Of a stretch of DNA of 10,335 nt, positions 1 through 7,033 are shown one piece after another (the stretch's first letter is position 1; the number at the start of each line of letters is the position of its first letter). The notes below the pieces were generated by a model, which was not told the origin of the DNA, made no database searches, and saw nothing but the letters and a program-made list of their open reading frames with translations. The translations under genes were made by a program, and so were the position numbers. This DNA is from Verrucomicrobiia bacterium. Its GTDB lineage: Bacteria; Verrucomicrobiota; Verrucomicrobiia; Opitutales; Opitutaceae. The DNA is taken from NCBI GenBank assembly GCA_030424825.1, contig JAUHWE010000112.1, positions 1 through 10,335 of the forward strand. Direction: 5' to 3'.

Positions 1-518
1 TCAGCGAGTGCATCTGCGATCGCTAATGTCAGCGCTTCTAGTCCGTTGTAGTGATTGTCGAGCAAGGTGCGGGCTAGCATATAGGGGCTGGTCAGCGTAA
101 ATTTGAGCGGTCCGTTTGCCACGGTTGCAGAGCGGGAACAGGCTTCAAGCAAATCGAGTGACCCCTCGCCAATCGGACCTCTCACTACGCCCGCAGGTTT
201 GAGCCGAAAACTCATCTCCTGTTTTTCCTGAAAGTTTCGGGCATCGGTTAGACCAACATTCGTATCGATTCCGCCAAGTCGGGAAATGAAGTATTCGATC
301 ATTCCATTGGTGTCGGGGTGGTTGACGTCGAAGCGGTAGAGCTCTCCATCCGTGGGGAGGTCGATACCGTACCGCTGTTGAGTGTGAATAACGACTGCGG
401 TGGCGTCTTCGACGGATTGCTCGCTCGGTAGTGCTGCGAGCCAATCAATGGGACTATAGGAACCGACGGTTGTGGTCAGTATTTCCGGGGATGAGGGAAG
501 ATCTGTGGAGTGGCTCAT
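1..518 (-). CDS. Core-MetE-type cobalamin-independent methyltransferase, 3' part missing
   Basis: Partial gene: the frame is open from ATG at 518 to the left edge (172 codons), with no stop. The N-terminal motif TTTVGSY (residues 15-21), the DGELYRFD motif (about 57-64) and the stretch near 138-172 (LKFTLTSPYMLA, then EALTLAIADAL) match the pattern of the C-terminal catalytic domain of cobalamin-independent methionine synthase and its stand-alone relatives, which move a methyl group to a thiol through a zinc site. The Zn ligands (His, Cys, Cys) lie in the part outside the window, so activity cannot be checked. No N-terminal MetE half precedes it, so it is a core-MetE form. It has its own promoter and lies 189 bases beyond the ferritin-like gene on the same strand. 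An insertion (NHPDTNG) follows the DGELYRFD motif. Methyl donor and acceptor are unknown. Family assignment is fairly sure, exact reaction is not. Confidence 0.8.
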   Translation of the reverse strand, partial: MSHSTDLPSSPEILTTTVGSYSPIDWLAALPSEQSVEDATAVVIHTQQRYGIDLPTDGELYRFDVNHPDTNGMIEYFISRLGGIDTNVGLTDARNFQEKQEMSFRLKPAGVVRGPIGEGSLDLLEACSRSATVANGPLKFTLTSPYMLARTLLDNHYNGLEALTLAIADALA

Positions 519-561
519 TGTTTGTTCGAATTTTGGGTACTAATTAAATTTAGGAGATAGA

Positions 562-589
562 AGTATAAGATAGTTTGAAAGATCGACAA
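562..589 (-). promoter_or_regulatory. Predicted sigma70-type promoter of the MetE-like gene
   Basis: On the minus strand, TTGTCG (584-589) and TATACT (562-567, five of six to TATAAT) are separated by 16 bases. Transcription would start near 555, giving a leader of about 37 bases before the ATG at 518. The -35 box abuts the conserved 41-bp element at 587-627, the position of a class II activator site. Confidence 0.5.
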
Positions 590-627
590 TTCACAGTTTG
601 GGTAATATCCACTTGCGGATCGGGCAA
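587..627. repeat. 41-bp repeated element, copy 1 (candidate AraC-type operator)
   Basis: This stretch matches 1951-1991 at 34 of 41 bases without gaps. The best-kept blocks are TTTGGGTAA (597-605) and the run ending GATCGGGCAA (618-627). It lies in the 189-base gap upstream of the MetE-like gene, with its edge touching the predicted -35 box. A further eight-base TTTGGGTA occurs at 532-539 in that gene's leader. The other copy sits beside an AraC-type regulator gene, so it is read as that regulator's binding site. The binding itself is inferred. Confidence 0.6.
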
Positions 628-707
628 AGGAGTTGCGTGGACGAACAAGCTGAGGAAATCGTCAGATCTTGATATCAGAGGTCGGCTTACCATACGGGTC
701 TGAAGTA

Positions 708-1913
708 CTAGTAGGGAGCTTCAATCGTTTGGACGTCTACTTTGCGAACTGCGGAAAGATGCTGCTTTACTTCATCCATGATGTCCTCGATTTCGCGACT
801 GTCATTCTCTAGGAGAAAATTGATCCAGCGCGATCCGTAGCGAACATGATTGATCTCGTCGGACCAGTCTTGGTCCGCGAACAGCTGGCTTCGAAAGTCG
901 CCATTTTCTTCATACTCCTTCATGCGTACCGGTTTGCGGGGCATGAAATACGCTTCGAGACCGCGTGTGAGGTAGGTGACCCGGTGAAGCACAGGGAGAT
1001 CCTGTGACTCTTCGTACAAGACGAGATTCACCCGGTCGGGCTCTACGCCCAACTCACGAAGTCGGATCGCCCCAAATTCGCTATGACGAGCTTCATCCCA
1101 GAAATGCCGGCTGAAATCTGCGAAGAACTCCCATGGATACTCATTCTCAGCGGCGTCGAAAAGAATGCTAGCGAGAAGAGCCGCAGCATAGAATTCGTTG
1201 AAGAAGACTTTGAACTGCTCGATGGTCGCTTGTTCGCGGTCCAATTGGGCTCGTTCCTCGTACGACTTGAGCTCGCCGATTTGAATGCGACTGTCGAAAT
1301 GCAATGTAGAGGGACGTTCGAAGCGAAGTAGCGAATGCGAAGGAGGCGAGGGCATTCGCGCTTCGTCGCCGTGGATGCCGCCGATGGAGTGCAGTGTTGA
1401 TTGAATATAGGAGCTCCAGTCTGAATCCTCGGAATCTAAATCGAGCGTTTTGTACCAGGCGACCTGCTCAATTAAGTCATTTTTTATACGATTTAGCAGA
1501 CGCAGCTCGTTCGCGTTTGCCGATGTATCCATTTTTTTAACATCGTTATGAATCGCTGTGAGCATCGCGCTTGTCAGGACGCCATACTGTCCCTTTAGGA
1601 ACTCGGTGTCACTTGGCGCGTGAAGCGTCTTTTCCAAAAACTGAGCTAAATCGGGCCTAATGCTAGCATTGGGATTGCCACCTCTCATTTCTTTAAGGCG
1701 CTCTCGGATCCAAGTTGTGTGTTCGGAAGCTTCGTAGAGATGGTAGGCCAACACGTATTTGAGCTCGTAGTCTCCGATCCTAAGAAACCACCCGGCGAGA
1801 ATCCTGATCCTTGCTCGTTCGACCGCAGCATAGTTTCGTAGGCGTTTCGAGGATACGGTGATGCTGATACCTTGGGCGGAAGGAGAGACTAGTTGGGTGT
1901 TTGTTGATCTCAT
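708..1913 (-). CDS. Ferritin-like diiron protein (DUF455-like), 401 residues
   Basis: A mostly helical soluble protein without signal peptide or membrane segments. Residues about 232-370 hold the classic four-helix diiron ligand set: E240 (NEFYAA), E274-A-R-H277 (DEARH), E320 (RGLEAYF) and E353-I-N-H356 (DEINH). All six ligands are present, so iron binding and O2 chemistry are likely, as in ferritin-like oxidases and DUF455-type proteins. An N-terminal helical part (about 41-160) has its own HLYEASEH motif (58-65), suggesting a degenerate or second ferritin-like unit. The protein is longer than a plain DUF455 protein as I know the family, so that label is tentative. The ATG at 1913 is preferred: the frame is open to 2075, but the extra 54 codons would cross the operator and the regulator's start and look non-protein-like. 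No Shine-Dalgarno is seen. It is divergent from an AraC regulator and in tandem with a methyltransferase that has the same promoter element. Substrate unknown. Confidence 0.8.
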   Translation of the reverse strand: MRSTNTQLVSPSAQGISITVSSKRLRNYAAVERARIRILAGWFLRIGDYELKYVLAYHLYEASEHTTWIRERLKEMRGGNPNASIRPDLAQFLEKTLHAPSDTEFLKGQYGVLTSAMLTAIHNDVKKMDTSANANELRLLNRIKNDLIEQVAWYKTLDLDSEDSDWSSYIQSTLHSIGGIHGDEARMPSPPSHSLLRFERPSTLHFDSRIQIGELKSYEERAQLDREQATIEQFKVFFNEFYAAALLASILFDAAENEYPWEFFADFSRHFWDEARHSEFGAIRLRELGVEPDRVNLVLYEESQDLPVLHRVTYLTRGLEAYFMPRKPVRMKEYEENGDFRSQLFADQDWSDEINHVRYGSRWINFLLENDSREIEDIMDEVKQHLSAVRKVDVQTIEAPY

Positions 1914-1924
1914 CGGGAGCGGAA

Positions 1925-1953
1925 ATAGTAGCTCATTCTTGGAAAATGGGCAA
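1925..1953 (-). promoter_or_regulatory. Predicted promoter of the ferritin-like gene
   Basis: On the minus strand, TTGCCC (1948-1953) and TACTAT (1925-1930) are 17 bases apart. Each box matches consensus at four of six positions, so it is weak alone and consistent with need for an activator. The -35 overlaps the edge of the 41-bp element in the same register as at the MetE-like promoter. The start would fall near 1918, leaving only about five bases before the ATG at 1913, so the message may be almost leaderless. Confidence 0.42.
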
Positions 1954-1991
1954 TTGACGGTTTGGGTAAAATATAATTGCAGATCGGGCAA
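1951..1991. repeat. 41-bp repeated element, copy 2, in the divergent AraC/ferritin-like promoter
   Basis: Second copy of the element at 587-627. Its edges carry two direct GGGCAATTG nonamers (1948-1956 and 1986-1994) exactly 38 bases apart. Direct repeats are the usual site layout for AraC-family proteins. The seven differences from copy 1 include four within 1970-1976, where this copy forms TATAAT. It is placed to control both the ferritin-like gene and the regulator. Confidence 0.62.
1972..1977 (+). promoter_or_regulatory. Predicted -10 box of the AraC-type regulator gene
   Basis: A perfect TATAAT lies inside the 41-bp element. Transcription would begin near 1984, giving about 31 bases of leader to the ATG at 2015. 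There is no good -35 at 16-18 bases (GGCAAT at 1949-1954 for a 17-base gap; TTGACG at 1954-1959 is only 12 bases away). A regulator bound to the element would overlap this promoter, so autoregulation is expected. Confidence 0.45.
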
Positions 1992-2014
1992 TTGTGTCGT
2001 TCTATACGAATTCG

Positions 2015-2836
2015 ATGAATCCCTCCTTTCGCACGACGCCCGCAGAGCCTGATTTTCGAGCCTCGGGTATAGCAATCTTAGAAAGCCACCATCAAGAGGA
2101 TTTTTCCATGGAGTGGAGACGAGATCCTTTTCCTAAAATCCTCTTTGTGGTAGGAGGATCAGGGGTTCTGCACCGTCGTCAGAAATCGTTCGCAATACGG
2201 GCACCTGCATTGATTGTGGTACCTGAGGGTGTACCGCATAGACTTTCTGACGCTAAAGGCGACCCGATGTCGCTTTATGGAATCTGCTTTCGAAATCCTG
2301 CTTATCCGACTCCGAGCCTGATCGCCTCCGCATGCGGAAAGTGGCGATTGGAGACTGGAACCGATTTGCCCATAGGGGCGGCGGAATTGTTGCGGGCTAT
2401 TATGATAGAGGAGCGCAACGCGACTGTTGAATCTGAAGATCTCGAACTGAGTTATATTTGCCAACTGCTGGTGGCGATCACCCGGTCGGAGGCAAGTGCT
2501 CTGTCCGAAGAAACCCTCAACTCGCAATCGAGGGTGTCTGCGTACGCGGACCGTCAATCCACCACATTCTGGAAGACCGAGGATCTCGAGTCCGTGGCTC
2601 GTAGGCTTGGACTGAGTCGCCGTCGTTTTACCCAGTTGTTCCGTGAAGCAACGGGTGAGAGTTGGCTGGCTCGCTTAACGCGTCTGCGTATGGAGCATGC
2701 GGCTCATTTGCTGTGGGAGACTCGCTTATCGGTACGTTCGGTGTGTTTTGAATGTGGCTTCGGAGAGATTTCAACTTTCTATCGGCTTTTTAAAACAACC
2801 TTTGGTTGCAGTCCGGGGGAGTACCGGAAACGCTAG
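2015..2836 (+). CDS. AraC-family transcriptional regulator with N-terminal cupin
   Basis: A 273-residue protein. Residues about 35-95 form a cupin-like ligand-binding part, with KILFVVGGSGVLH and the VVPEGVPHRL strand typical of AraC-type sensor domains. The C-terminal third carries two helix-turn-helix units: LESVARRLGLSRRRFTQLFR (191-210) and SVRSVCFECGF...STFYRLFKTTFG (239-264), ending in the family's usual SPGEYRKR. The ATG at 2015 is chosen over an in-frame GTG at 1994, because the predicted -10 then gives a normal leader and the GTG would overlap an operator repeat; neither start has a Shine-Dalgarno. The gene is divergent from the ferritin-like gene across a shared 41-bp element that also precedes the MetE-like gene, so it probably activates both and controls itself. 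The ligand is unknown. It converges with the glycosidase gene and is probably not functionally tied to it. Confidence 0.88.
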   Translation: MNPSFRTTPAEPDFRASGIAILESHHQEDFSMEWRRDPFPKILFVVGGSGVLHRRQKSFAIRAPALIVVPEGVPHRLSDAKGDPMSLYGICFRNPAYPTPSLIASACGKWRLETGTDLPIGAAELLRAIMIEERNATVESEDLELSYICQLLVAITRSEASALSEETLNSQSRVSAYADRQSTTFWKTEDLESVARRLGLSRRRFTQLFREATGESWLARLTRLRMEHAAHLLWETRLSVRSVCFECGFGEISTFYRLFKTTFGCSPGEYRKR

Positions 2837-2892
2837 TGAGTTGGCTTGCCTTTACGGTGTATCACTAGAATGGTGGCAAGAAAAGGCCGGAG

Positions 2893-2980
2893 TGGGTAGT
2901 GTGCCGTTTGAAATCAATCGGTCTTGCGATGCTTGACTGCTCTGGTAGGGCGATGACGATTCAAATAAGGACACTACCCA
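2893..2980. repeat. Perfect 10-bp inverted repeat in the convergent gap
   Basis: TGGGTAGTGT (2893-2902) and its exact complement ACACTACCCA (2971-2980) are 68 bases apart. The arms extend imperfectly inward to TTTGAA (2907-2912) and TTCAAA (2960-2965). The 88-bp unit lies between the ends of the AraC and glycosidase genes. No target duplication flanks it and no T-tract follows, so neither a mobile element nor a terminator is demonstrated. Confidence 0.45.
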
Positions 2981-3033
2981 TACGGGATTAGGGATAGGTC
3001 TAGGAGTTTCTATTAAATCCATTCACGGCTCGG

Positions 3034-4617
3034 CTAGCGGAATGCGATGGAGAGGTCGATCCCAGCAACGATGGCGGCATCAAAGACGACGTACCGGCTC
3101 TTTTCCATCTGTACCTCCTCAAAGGGGATTGCTTGTCCGCCGCCTGTGACACGGTCCACGGTAGCTCCGGCCGGAAGCAATTGGGATACGCGTGCTTGGG
3201 ATTTTGGGGATTCCACGGCGAGGCGAATTTCGGTGGGGCTTTCCTTGTAGGTGTAGCGAACCGCCGAACCTGAGCATTCGTAGCCGATGCCGACTTCGGC
3301 TTCGGTAATATTAGCGGCTCCCCAGCGCGGGCTGAGCGAAAACGTGTCAAACTGCTTGCCGGTATCGACGACGCCGGCGAGCCCTTCGACGAGCCCGCAG
3401 AGCATCGAGCTGGAGCCCCACCCGTCAGTCGGCATGGCGTCGGGGCTGGTACTGGTGTCCACAGAGGATTCGGTTCCGTCTGGAAAGTACCATAGGAAGG
3501 TCTCGTTGTTTTTTGAAATGAGCTGGTAATAGCGTTGCAGTGTTTCTACGCCTTCGGCCTCAAATCCCGAGGAGAAATAGGCATTGGCCAGCTCGCCGCC
3601 AACCAGTGGCATGATGCCTCCATTGCAGTAAGCGCCGCCTACGATTTTCTCGTCACCAAATATGCCGTCTGGAAACGGAGGCTCGATCGAGAACCATTCG
3701 GCGAACGCCTGGGTGGCGGCCCCACGACGGCGGTACTCCTGCAAGATGGATCTGGCCTGCTCCTGGGAGGTGACGCCCCGATTGATGTTCATGGGATTGC
3801 TAAAGCTCAACTGGGACGCCTCGTCGACTCCAGGGATCTCCACGGGTGTTCTCTTTACGAAATGAGTGTAGAAGGTCCCGTTCCAGCAAGCTCGATTCAT
3901 CCGCGTCTTGAGTCCATCGGCGAAGCGAGTCCAGTGTTCGGAACGTTTGGATTCGCCCAGACGATTGTAGATGGCGGCCATTCGCTGGCATGCTTGAAAG
4001 TACCCGCTATTGTCGCCGTGGAGGATCCCCCAGAAAGTGTTCTCGTCGATTTGGAACTGCAGCCAATCGTGGGAACCCGCAGTGTAGGCGAAGTCCCACG
4101 AATCGATGGTGTAGGGCCGCTTGACCAGCTCTAGCTCCGGGTCCCATCTCCACGGATGGGTGAACGCGTATTGGAGGGCCCGTTCGAGATTGGGGAGAAT
4201 CGAACGGATCCAGGAGTCGTCGCCAGTGGCTTGCCAGGCGAGGTAGGCGGCGTTGACGAAGCGGTACTCCACATCGGCCTCAACCGGAACGCGCACGTAC
4301 TTGGACCAGTTTTCCCGTTCACAGGGCACCTTTTCTGGTTGGACGGTGAAGTAGTCAAATACGCGGCCGTTGCGGGCTTGGGTGTCGGCGAAATGGGTGA
4401 CCGCAGAGGTTAGGTCCTGCTCGAAGTGCCGAAACCCGCGCATCATGTCGGAATGGTCCCTTATCCACACGGCGGGCGTATCCGGAGAACGGTAGCCGCG
4501 AATGCGATCGCCGTCGATGACCATATCCATGGTGTCTTGCTCGAGAAAGGCGCGAATTCGCGGGGTGAGCTCATCAAACTCGGGACGTCCCGTTTTAGTG
4601 TAAGTCAGGTCAGGCAT
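3034..4617 (-). CDS. Cytoplasmic six-hairpin glycosidase-like protein, 527 residues
   Basis: The protein has the look of an (alpha/alpha)6-barrel glycoside hydrolase: repeated aromatic-rich helical hairpins, VWIRDHSDMMRGF (50-62), VEADVEYRFVNAAYLAW (112-128), GDEKIVGGAYCNGGIMP (321-337) and TDGWGSSSMLCGLVEGLAG (397-415). The W-I-R-D signature is shared in form with GH15/GH63/GH37-like barrels. D54, D57, E113 and D398 are conserved-looking acidic candidates, but I cannot assign a catalytic pair. A C-terminal all-beta tail (about 430-527) resembles the small beta domain that caps such enzymes. There is no signal peptide, so it should act in the cytoplasm on an imported oligosaccharide or glycoside. 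ATG at 4617 starts the recognisable protein; no Shine-Dalgarno is visible. It is divergent from an SSS symporter, which suggests that transporter brings its substrate. The CAZy family and sugar are unassigned. Confidence 0.72.
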   Translation of the reverse strand: MPDLTYTKTGRPEFDELTPRIRAFLEQDTMDMVIDGDRIRGYRSPDTPAVWIRDHSDMMRGFRHFEQDLTSAVTHFADTQARNGRVFDYFTVQPEKVPCERENWSKYVRVPVEADVEYRFVNAAYLAWQATGDDSWIRSILPNLERALQYAFTHPWRWDPELELVKRPYTIDSWDFAYTAGSHDWLQFQIDENTFWGILHGDNSGYFQACQRMAAIYNRLGESKRSEHWTRFADGLKTRMNRACWNGTFYTHFVKRTPVEIPGVDEASQLSFSNPMNINRGVTSQEQARSILQEYRRRGAATQAFAEWFSIEPPFPDGIFGDEKIVGGAYCNGGIMPLVGGELANAYFSSGFEAEGVETLQRYYQLISKNNETFLWYFPDGTESSVDTSTSPDAMPTDGWGSSSMLCGLVEGLAGVVDTGKQFDTFSLSPRWGAANITEAEVGIGYECSGSAVRYTYKESPTEIRLAVESPKSQARVSQLLPAGATVDRVTGGGQAIPFEEVQMEKSRYVVFDAAIVAGIDLSIAFR

Positions 4618-4689
4618 GGCGGCTAGAGGGAAACGGTTTTCAGATTGGCTAGAGTGTGGGGGAGCGAATCAGGGACCAACAGACCCCCC

Positions 4690-4700
4690 GTTTTACAGTA
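4690..4700 (-). promoter_or_regulatory. TACTGTAAAAC motif, site 1 (candidate operator)
   Basis: Minus-strand TACTGTAAAAC between the divergent glycosidase and symporter genes. The same 11-mer is at 9536-9546 and a one-base variant at 9457-9467. Together with 9457-9467 the match extends upstream to 13 of 15 bases (GNTGTACYGTAAAAC). The three copies lie in the two divergent promoter gaps of the sugar locus. A regulator site is inferred, possibly for the LacI protein encoded between them. Confidence 0.35.
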
Positions 4701-4741
4701 CATCGTCCGGATCCGTTGTCATCTAGGAAATAGGGAATAGA

Positions 4742-4766
4742 GGATTGTGTTTCGATGGGGCAATCC
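4742..4766. promoter_or_regulatory. GGATTG-N13-CAATCC inverted repeat upstream of the symporter gene
   Basis: GGATTG (4742-4747) and CAATCC (4761-4766) form perfect 6-bp arms about 90 bases before the symporter start. The same arms with a 12-base gap occur upstream of lacI-like 7100-8149, at 8166-8189. A weak promoter (TTGTCA at 4716-4721, TAGAGG at 4738-4743) would place this repeat over the start of transcription, as an operator would be. The rest of the 4618-4854 gap shows no gene. Confidence 0.3.
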
Positions 4767-4854
4767 CTAGTCAAAAGAGCCGAGTCACCCCTCCCTAGAT
4801 GTCTTCACCCCGTGCCAACCTGAATCTCGCAAATGCTTCGCACCCAATTTGAGT

Positions 4855-6966
4855 ATGGAATTTCTTGGTCTCCACTTCCTCGATATTATTGTTCTGCTAA
4901 TCTACTTCGTGGTCATTCTTTGGCTAGGAAAAAAGGCGGGGGAGTGCAATGACAACACCGACGAGTTTTTTTTGGCAGGCCGCTCCCTGGGAAAGTTCTA
5001 CCAATTCTTCCTGAATTTCGGAACCTCTACGAATGCGGACCAGGCGGTAGCGGTTTCTCGGGAAACGTATCGTCAAGGAGTCGGGGGAATGTGGATACAG
5101 TTTCTCGTGCTTTTCGTAACGCCCTTTTATTGGATTACTTCGCTTTTGTTTCGTAGGTCAAGGCTGACGACATTGGGCGATTATTTCACTGAGCGTTTTC
5201 AGAGCCGATTTGTCGGAGGGCTTTTTGCCGTGTTTACCTTGATAATGACCTTCGTTGGCGGAGGTATCGGCTACATGGTAGCGGGTAAGACGATGATGGC
5301 GATCACGCCGAAGACGGCGGAAGTGCTGACCGTGGAGGAACGGACGGTTGTAGCGGAATTCACGGAATTGCAGGAGCTTGGAGGCCTGTCCCTTCGAGAA
5401 CGCACGCCAGAGCAAAGCGAACGCTATCATGTGTTGAACCAGAAAAGGCAGCGCGGGGAGCTGAAGTCGTTCTACTCCTACACGGACCCCGTTACGTTCT
5501 ATATTATCTACGGCCTTATTGTCGCCGTTTACACGATGATGGGAGGATTTCGAGCAGCGGCGATTACCGATGCGATTCAAGGGATCTTAATCATCGTCTT
5601 TTCGTTGATCCTCATACCGTTGGGCCTGTCCAAGCTCGGCGGGTTCGAAGGGCTGCATGCGTCTGTGCCCGCCTTCAAGTTCGAGCTATTTGGGTCGGTA
5701 ACCCTGAGCGACTACGGATGGTATACCGTGCTCGCGATGTTCTGTTCGCAACTGGTGGCAATCGTGGCGGTGGCGACCATGATGCAGACAGCAGGTTCGG
5801 CGACCAATGAGAATTCGGCTCGATTCGGAATTATCGGGGGAATGTTTCTCAAACGGCTTTTAATGCTTTTTTGGATACTAGCCGGACTGATTGCCCTGGG
5901 ATTGTATCAGGGGAAAATCCATGATCCGGATCTGGCGTGGGGATTCATGAGCCACGACTTGCTGCTTCCTGGAGCTTTAGGATTGATGCTCGTTGGCATA
6001 TTGGCGGCAAACATGTCCTCACTTGACGCGGCGTCCGTCTCCAATGCGGCCCTTTTTATCCGGAATTTGTACCAGCCGCTTTTTCCAAACAAATCGGAGC
6101 AGCATTATTTGCTGGTGAGCCGAATCGTTATCGGCACCAGTTTGCTCGGGGGGATTGGCGCCGCTTTGTACATAGACAACTTGCTAGAGATTTTCAAATA
6201 TCTCATATCCGTGCCGGCCATTTTTGGAGCGGCCATTTGGCTCGGCTACACGTGGAGGCGGCTGACGAAGACAGCGGTAGCGATTGAAGTGATCGTGTGC
6301 TTCCTTTTGTTCGCCATCATACCGAATTTGTTTTTGAGCTTGGATTGGGCCCGCAAAAATCCGGACTTCCTCGTGCAGACGGATGGATACAGTCATGTTT
6401 ACAAGACGCCTGCCCTGAATGACGACGTGGCCGCTGGCCGGGCCTCTATGGTAGGCGACACGGTGGAGAAGGAAGTGTGGATCGAGCCTAAAGGGATATT
6501 CTTCGAACGCGTAGTGAGGCAGAATCCAGAGGATCCGGATTCGCCGTTGATTGGCATGGGCCGATTTGAAGCGGAGATCTGGGTATTGAGCTGGTTTGGA
6601 ATCGACTTCACTGGTTTCACGAAATCGCAGCTCGTCGCGACCCGATTCTTTTTCAACGCGTTTTTCCCATTCTTTCTGCTCTTTACGCTCTCATTGGTGA
6701 CTCGTCCCGTAGACAAATCGCACTTGGACTACTTCTTTGGCAAAATCTACACACCGATCCAGGCATCCGAGGAAGACGACAAGCAGGCCGTCGCGTTTAC
6801 GGCGGAAAATCCGGATTCCGTTCGAGCGAAAAAGCTGTTCCCCAACAGCAATTGGGAATTCGCGAAACCGGACAAAATGGACTGGATTGGGTTTGGCGGA
6901 AGCTGGGCTATGGTGGGGTGTATCATCCTGCTCCTGTGGCTCATGGTGACCATTGGAAAGGGATAG
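4855..6966 (+). CDS. SSS-family Na+/solute symporter, 703 residues
   Basis: A polytopic inner-membrane protein with roughly a dozen or more hydrophobic helices, beginning with one at about 9-26. The sodium:solute symporter signature region is clear at about 377-409 (LVGILAANMSSLDAASVSNA then LFIRNLYQPL), and the Na+-site-like start YQFFLNFGTSTNADQAVA lies at about 49-66. Members import sugars, carboxylates or similar small solutes with sodium. It is longer than the common 480-600 residues because of two hydrophilic insertions: a charged loop at about 153-211 and a larger soluble segment at about 498-574, plus a C-terminal cytoplasmic stretch before a last helix at about 684-700. ATG at 4855 is preferred to the in-frame TTG at 4849. 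It is divergent from the glycosidase-like gene and is followed by a terminator, so it is probably monocistronic. The neighbouring glycosidase, LacI and oxidoreductase point to a sugar or glycoside substrate, but residues do not identify it. Confidence 0.9.
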   Translation: MEFLGLHFLDIIVLLIYFVVILWLGKKAGECNDNTDEFFLAGRSLGKFYQFFLNFGTSTNADQAVAVSRETYRQGVGGMWIQFLVLFVTPFYWITSLLFRRSRLTTLGDYFTERFQSRFVGGLFAVFTLIMTFVGGGIGYMVAGKTMMAITPKTAEVLTVEERTVVAEFTELQELGGLSLRERTPEQSERYHVLNQKRQRGELKSFYSYTDPVTFYIIYGLIVAVYTMMGGFRAAAITDAIQGILIIVFSLILIPLGLSKLGGFEGLHASVPAFKFELFGSVTLSDYGWYTVLAMFCSQLVAIVAVATMMQTAGSATNENSARFGIIGGMFLKRLLMLFWILAGLIALGLYQGKIHDPDLAWGFMSHDLLLPGALGLMLVGILAANMSSLDAASVSNAALFIRNLYQPLFPNKSEQHYLLVSRIVIGTSLLGGIGAALYIDNLLEIFKYLISVPAIFGAAIWLGYTWRRLTKTAVAIEVIVCFLLFAIIPNLFLSLDWARKNPDFLVQTDGYSHVYKTPALNDDVAAGRASMVGDTVEKEVWIEPKGIFFERVVRQNPEDPDSPLIGMGRFEAEIWVLSWFGIDFTGFTKSQLVATRFFFNAFFPFFLLFTLSLVTRPVDKSHLDYFFGKIYTPIQASEEDDKQAVAFTAENPDSVRAKKLFPNSNWEFAKPDKMDWIGFGGSWAMVGCIILLLWLMVTIGKG

Positions 6967-7033
6967 CTTCTGCCTCTAATTATATCCAGATTATAAATAC
7001 TCTCTGCTTTTTGTTTAAAGAGTGTTTGTTATT

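Noticed and set aside
145..444. Open frame of 99 codons on the minus strand
   Set aside because: It overlaps the MetE-like gene in another frame; its Arg-rich translation has no family features.
1994..2014. GTG start for the AraC regulator seven codons upstream
   Set aside because: It is inside the second GGGCAATTG repeat and only about ten bases from the predicted transcription start; the ATG at 2015 fits better, though it is not excluded.
1914..2075. Upstream extension of the ferritin-like frame by 54 codons
   Set aside because: It overlaps the 41-bp element, the divergent promoters and the AraC gene start. The extension shows no domain-like sequence.
2833..2868. CTAGTGA / TCACTAG inverted repeat at the end of the AraC gene
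   Set aside because: Only 7 bp with a 22-base loop and no T-tract on either strand, so not called as a terminator.
2893..2980. Insertion sequence or MITE
   Set aside because: The inverted repeat is real, but there is no target-site duplication and no second copy in the window.
3535..4134. Open frame of 199 codons on the plus strand
   Set aside because: Antisense shadow of the glycosidase-like gene, which has clear protein-family features in its own frame.
4708..4715. CGGATCCG palindrome as LacI operator
   Set aside because: Only 8 bp, not extended and not repeated in other promoter gaps of the locus.
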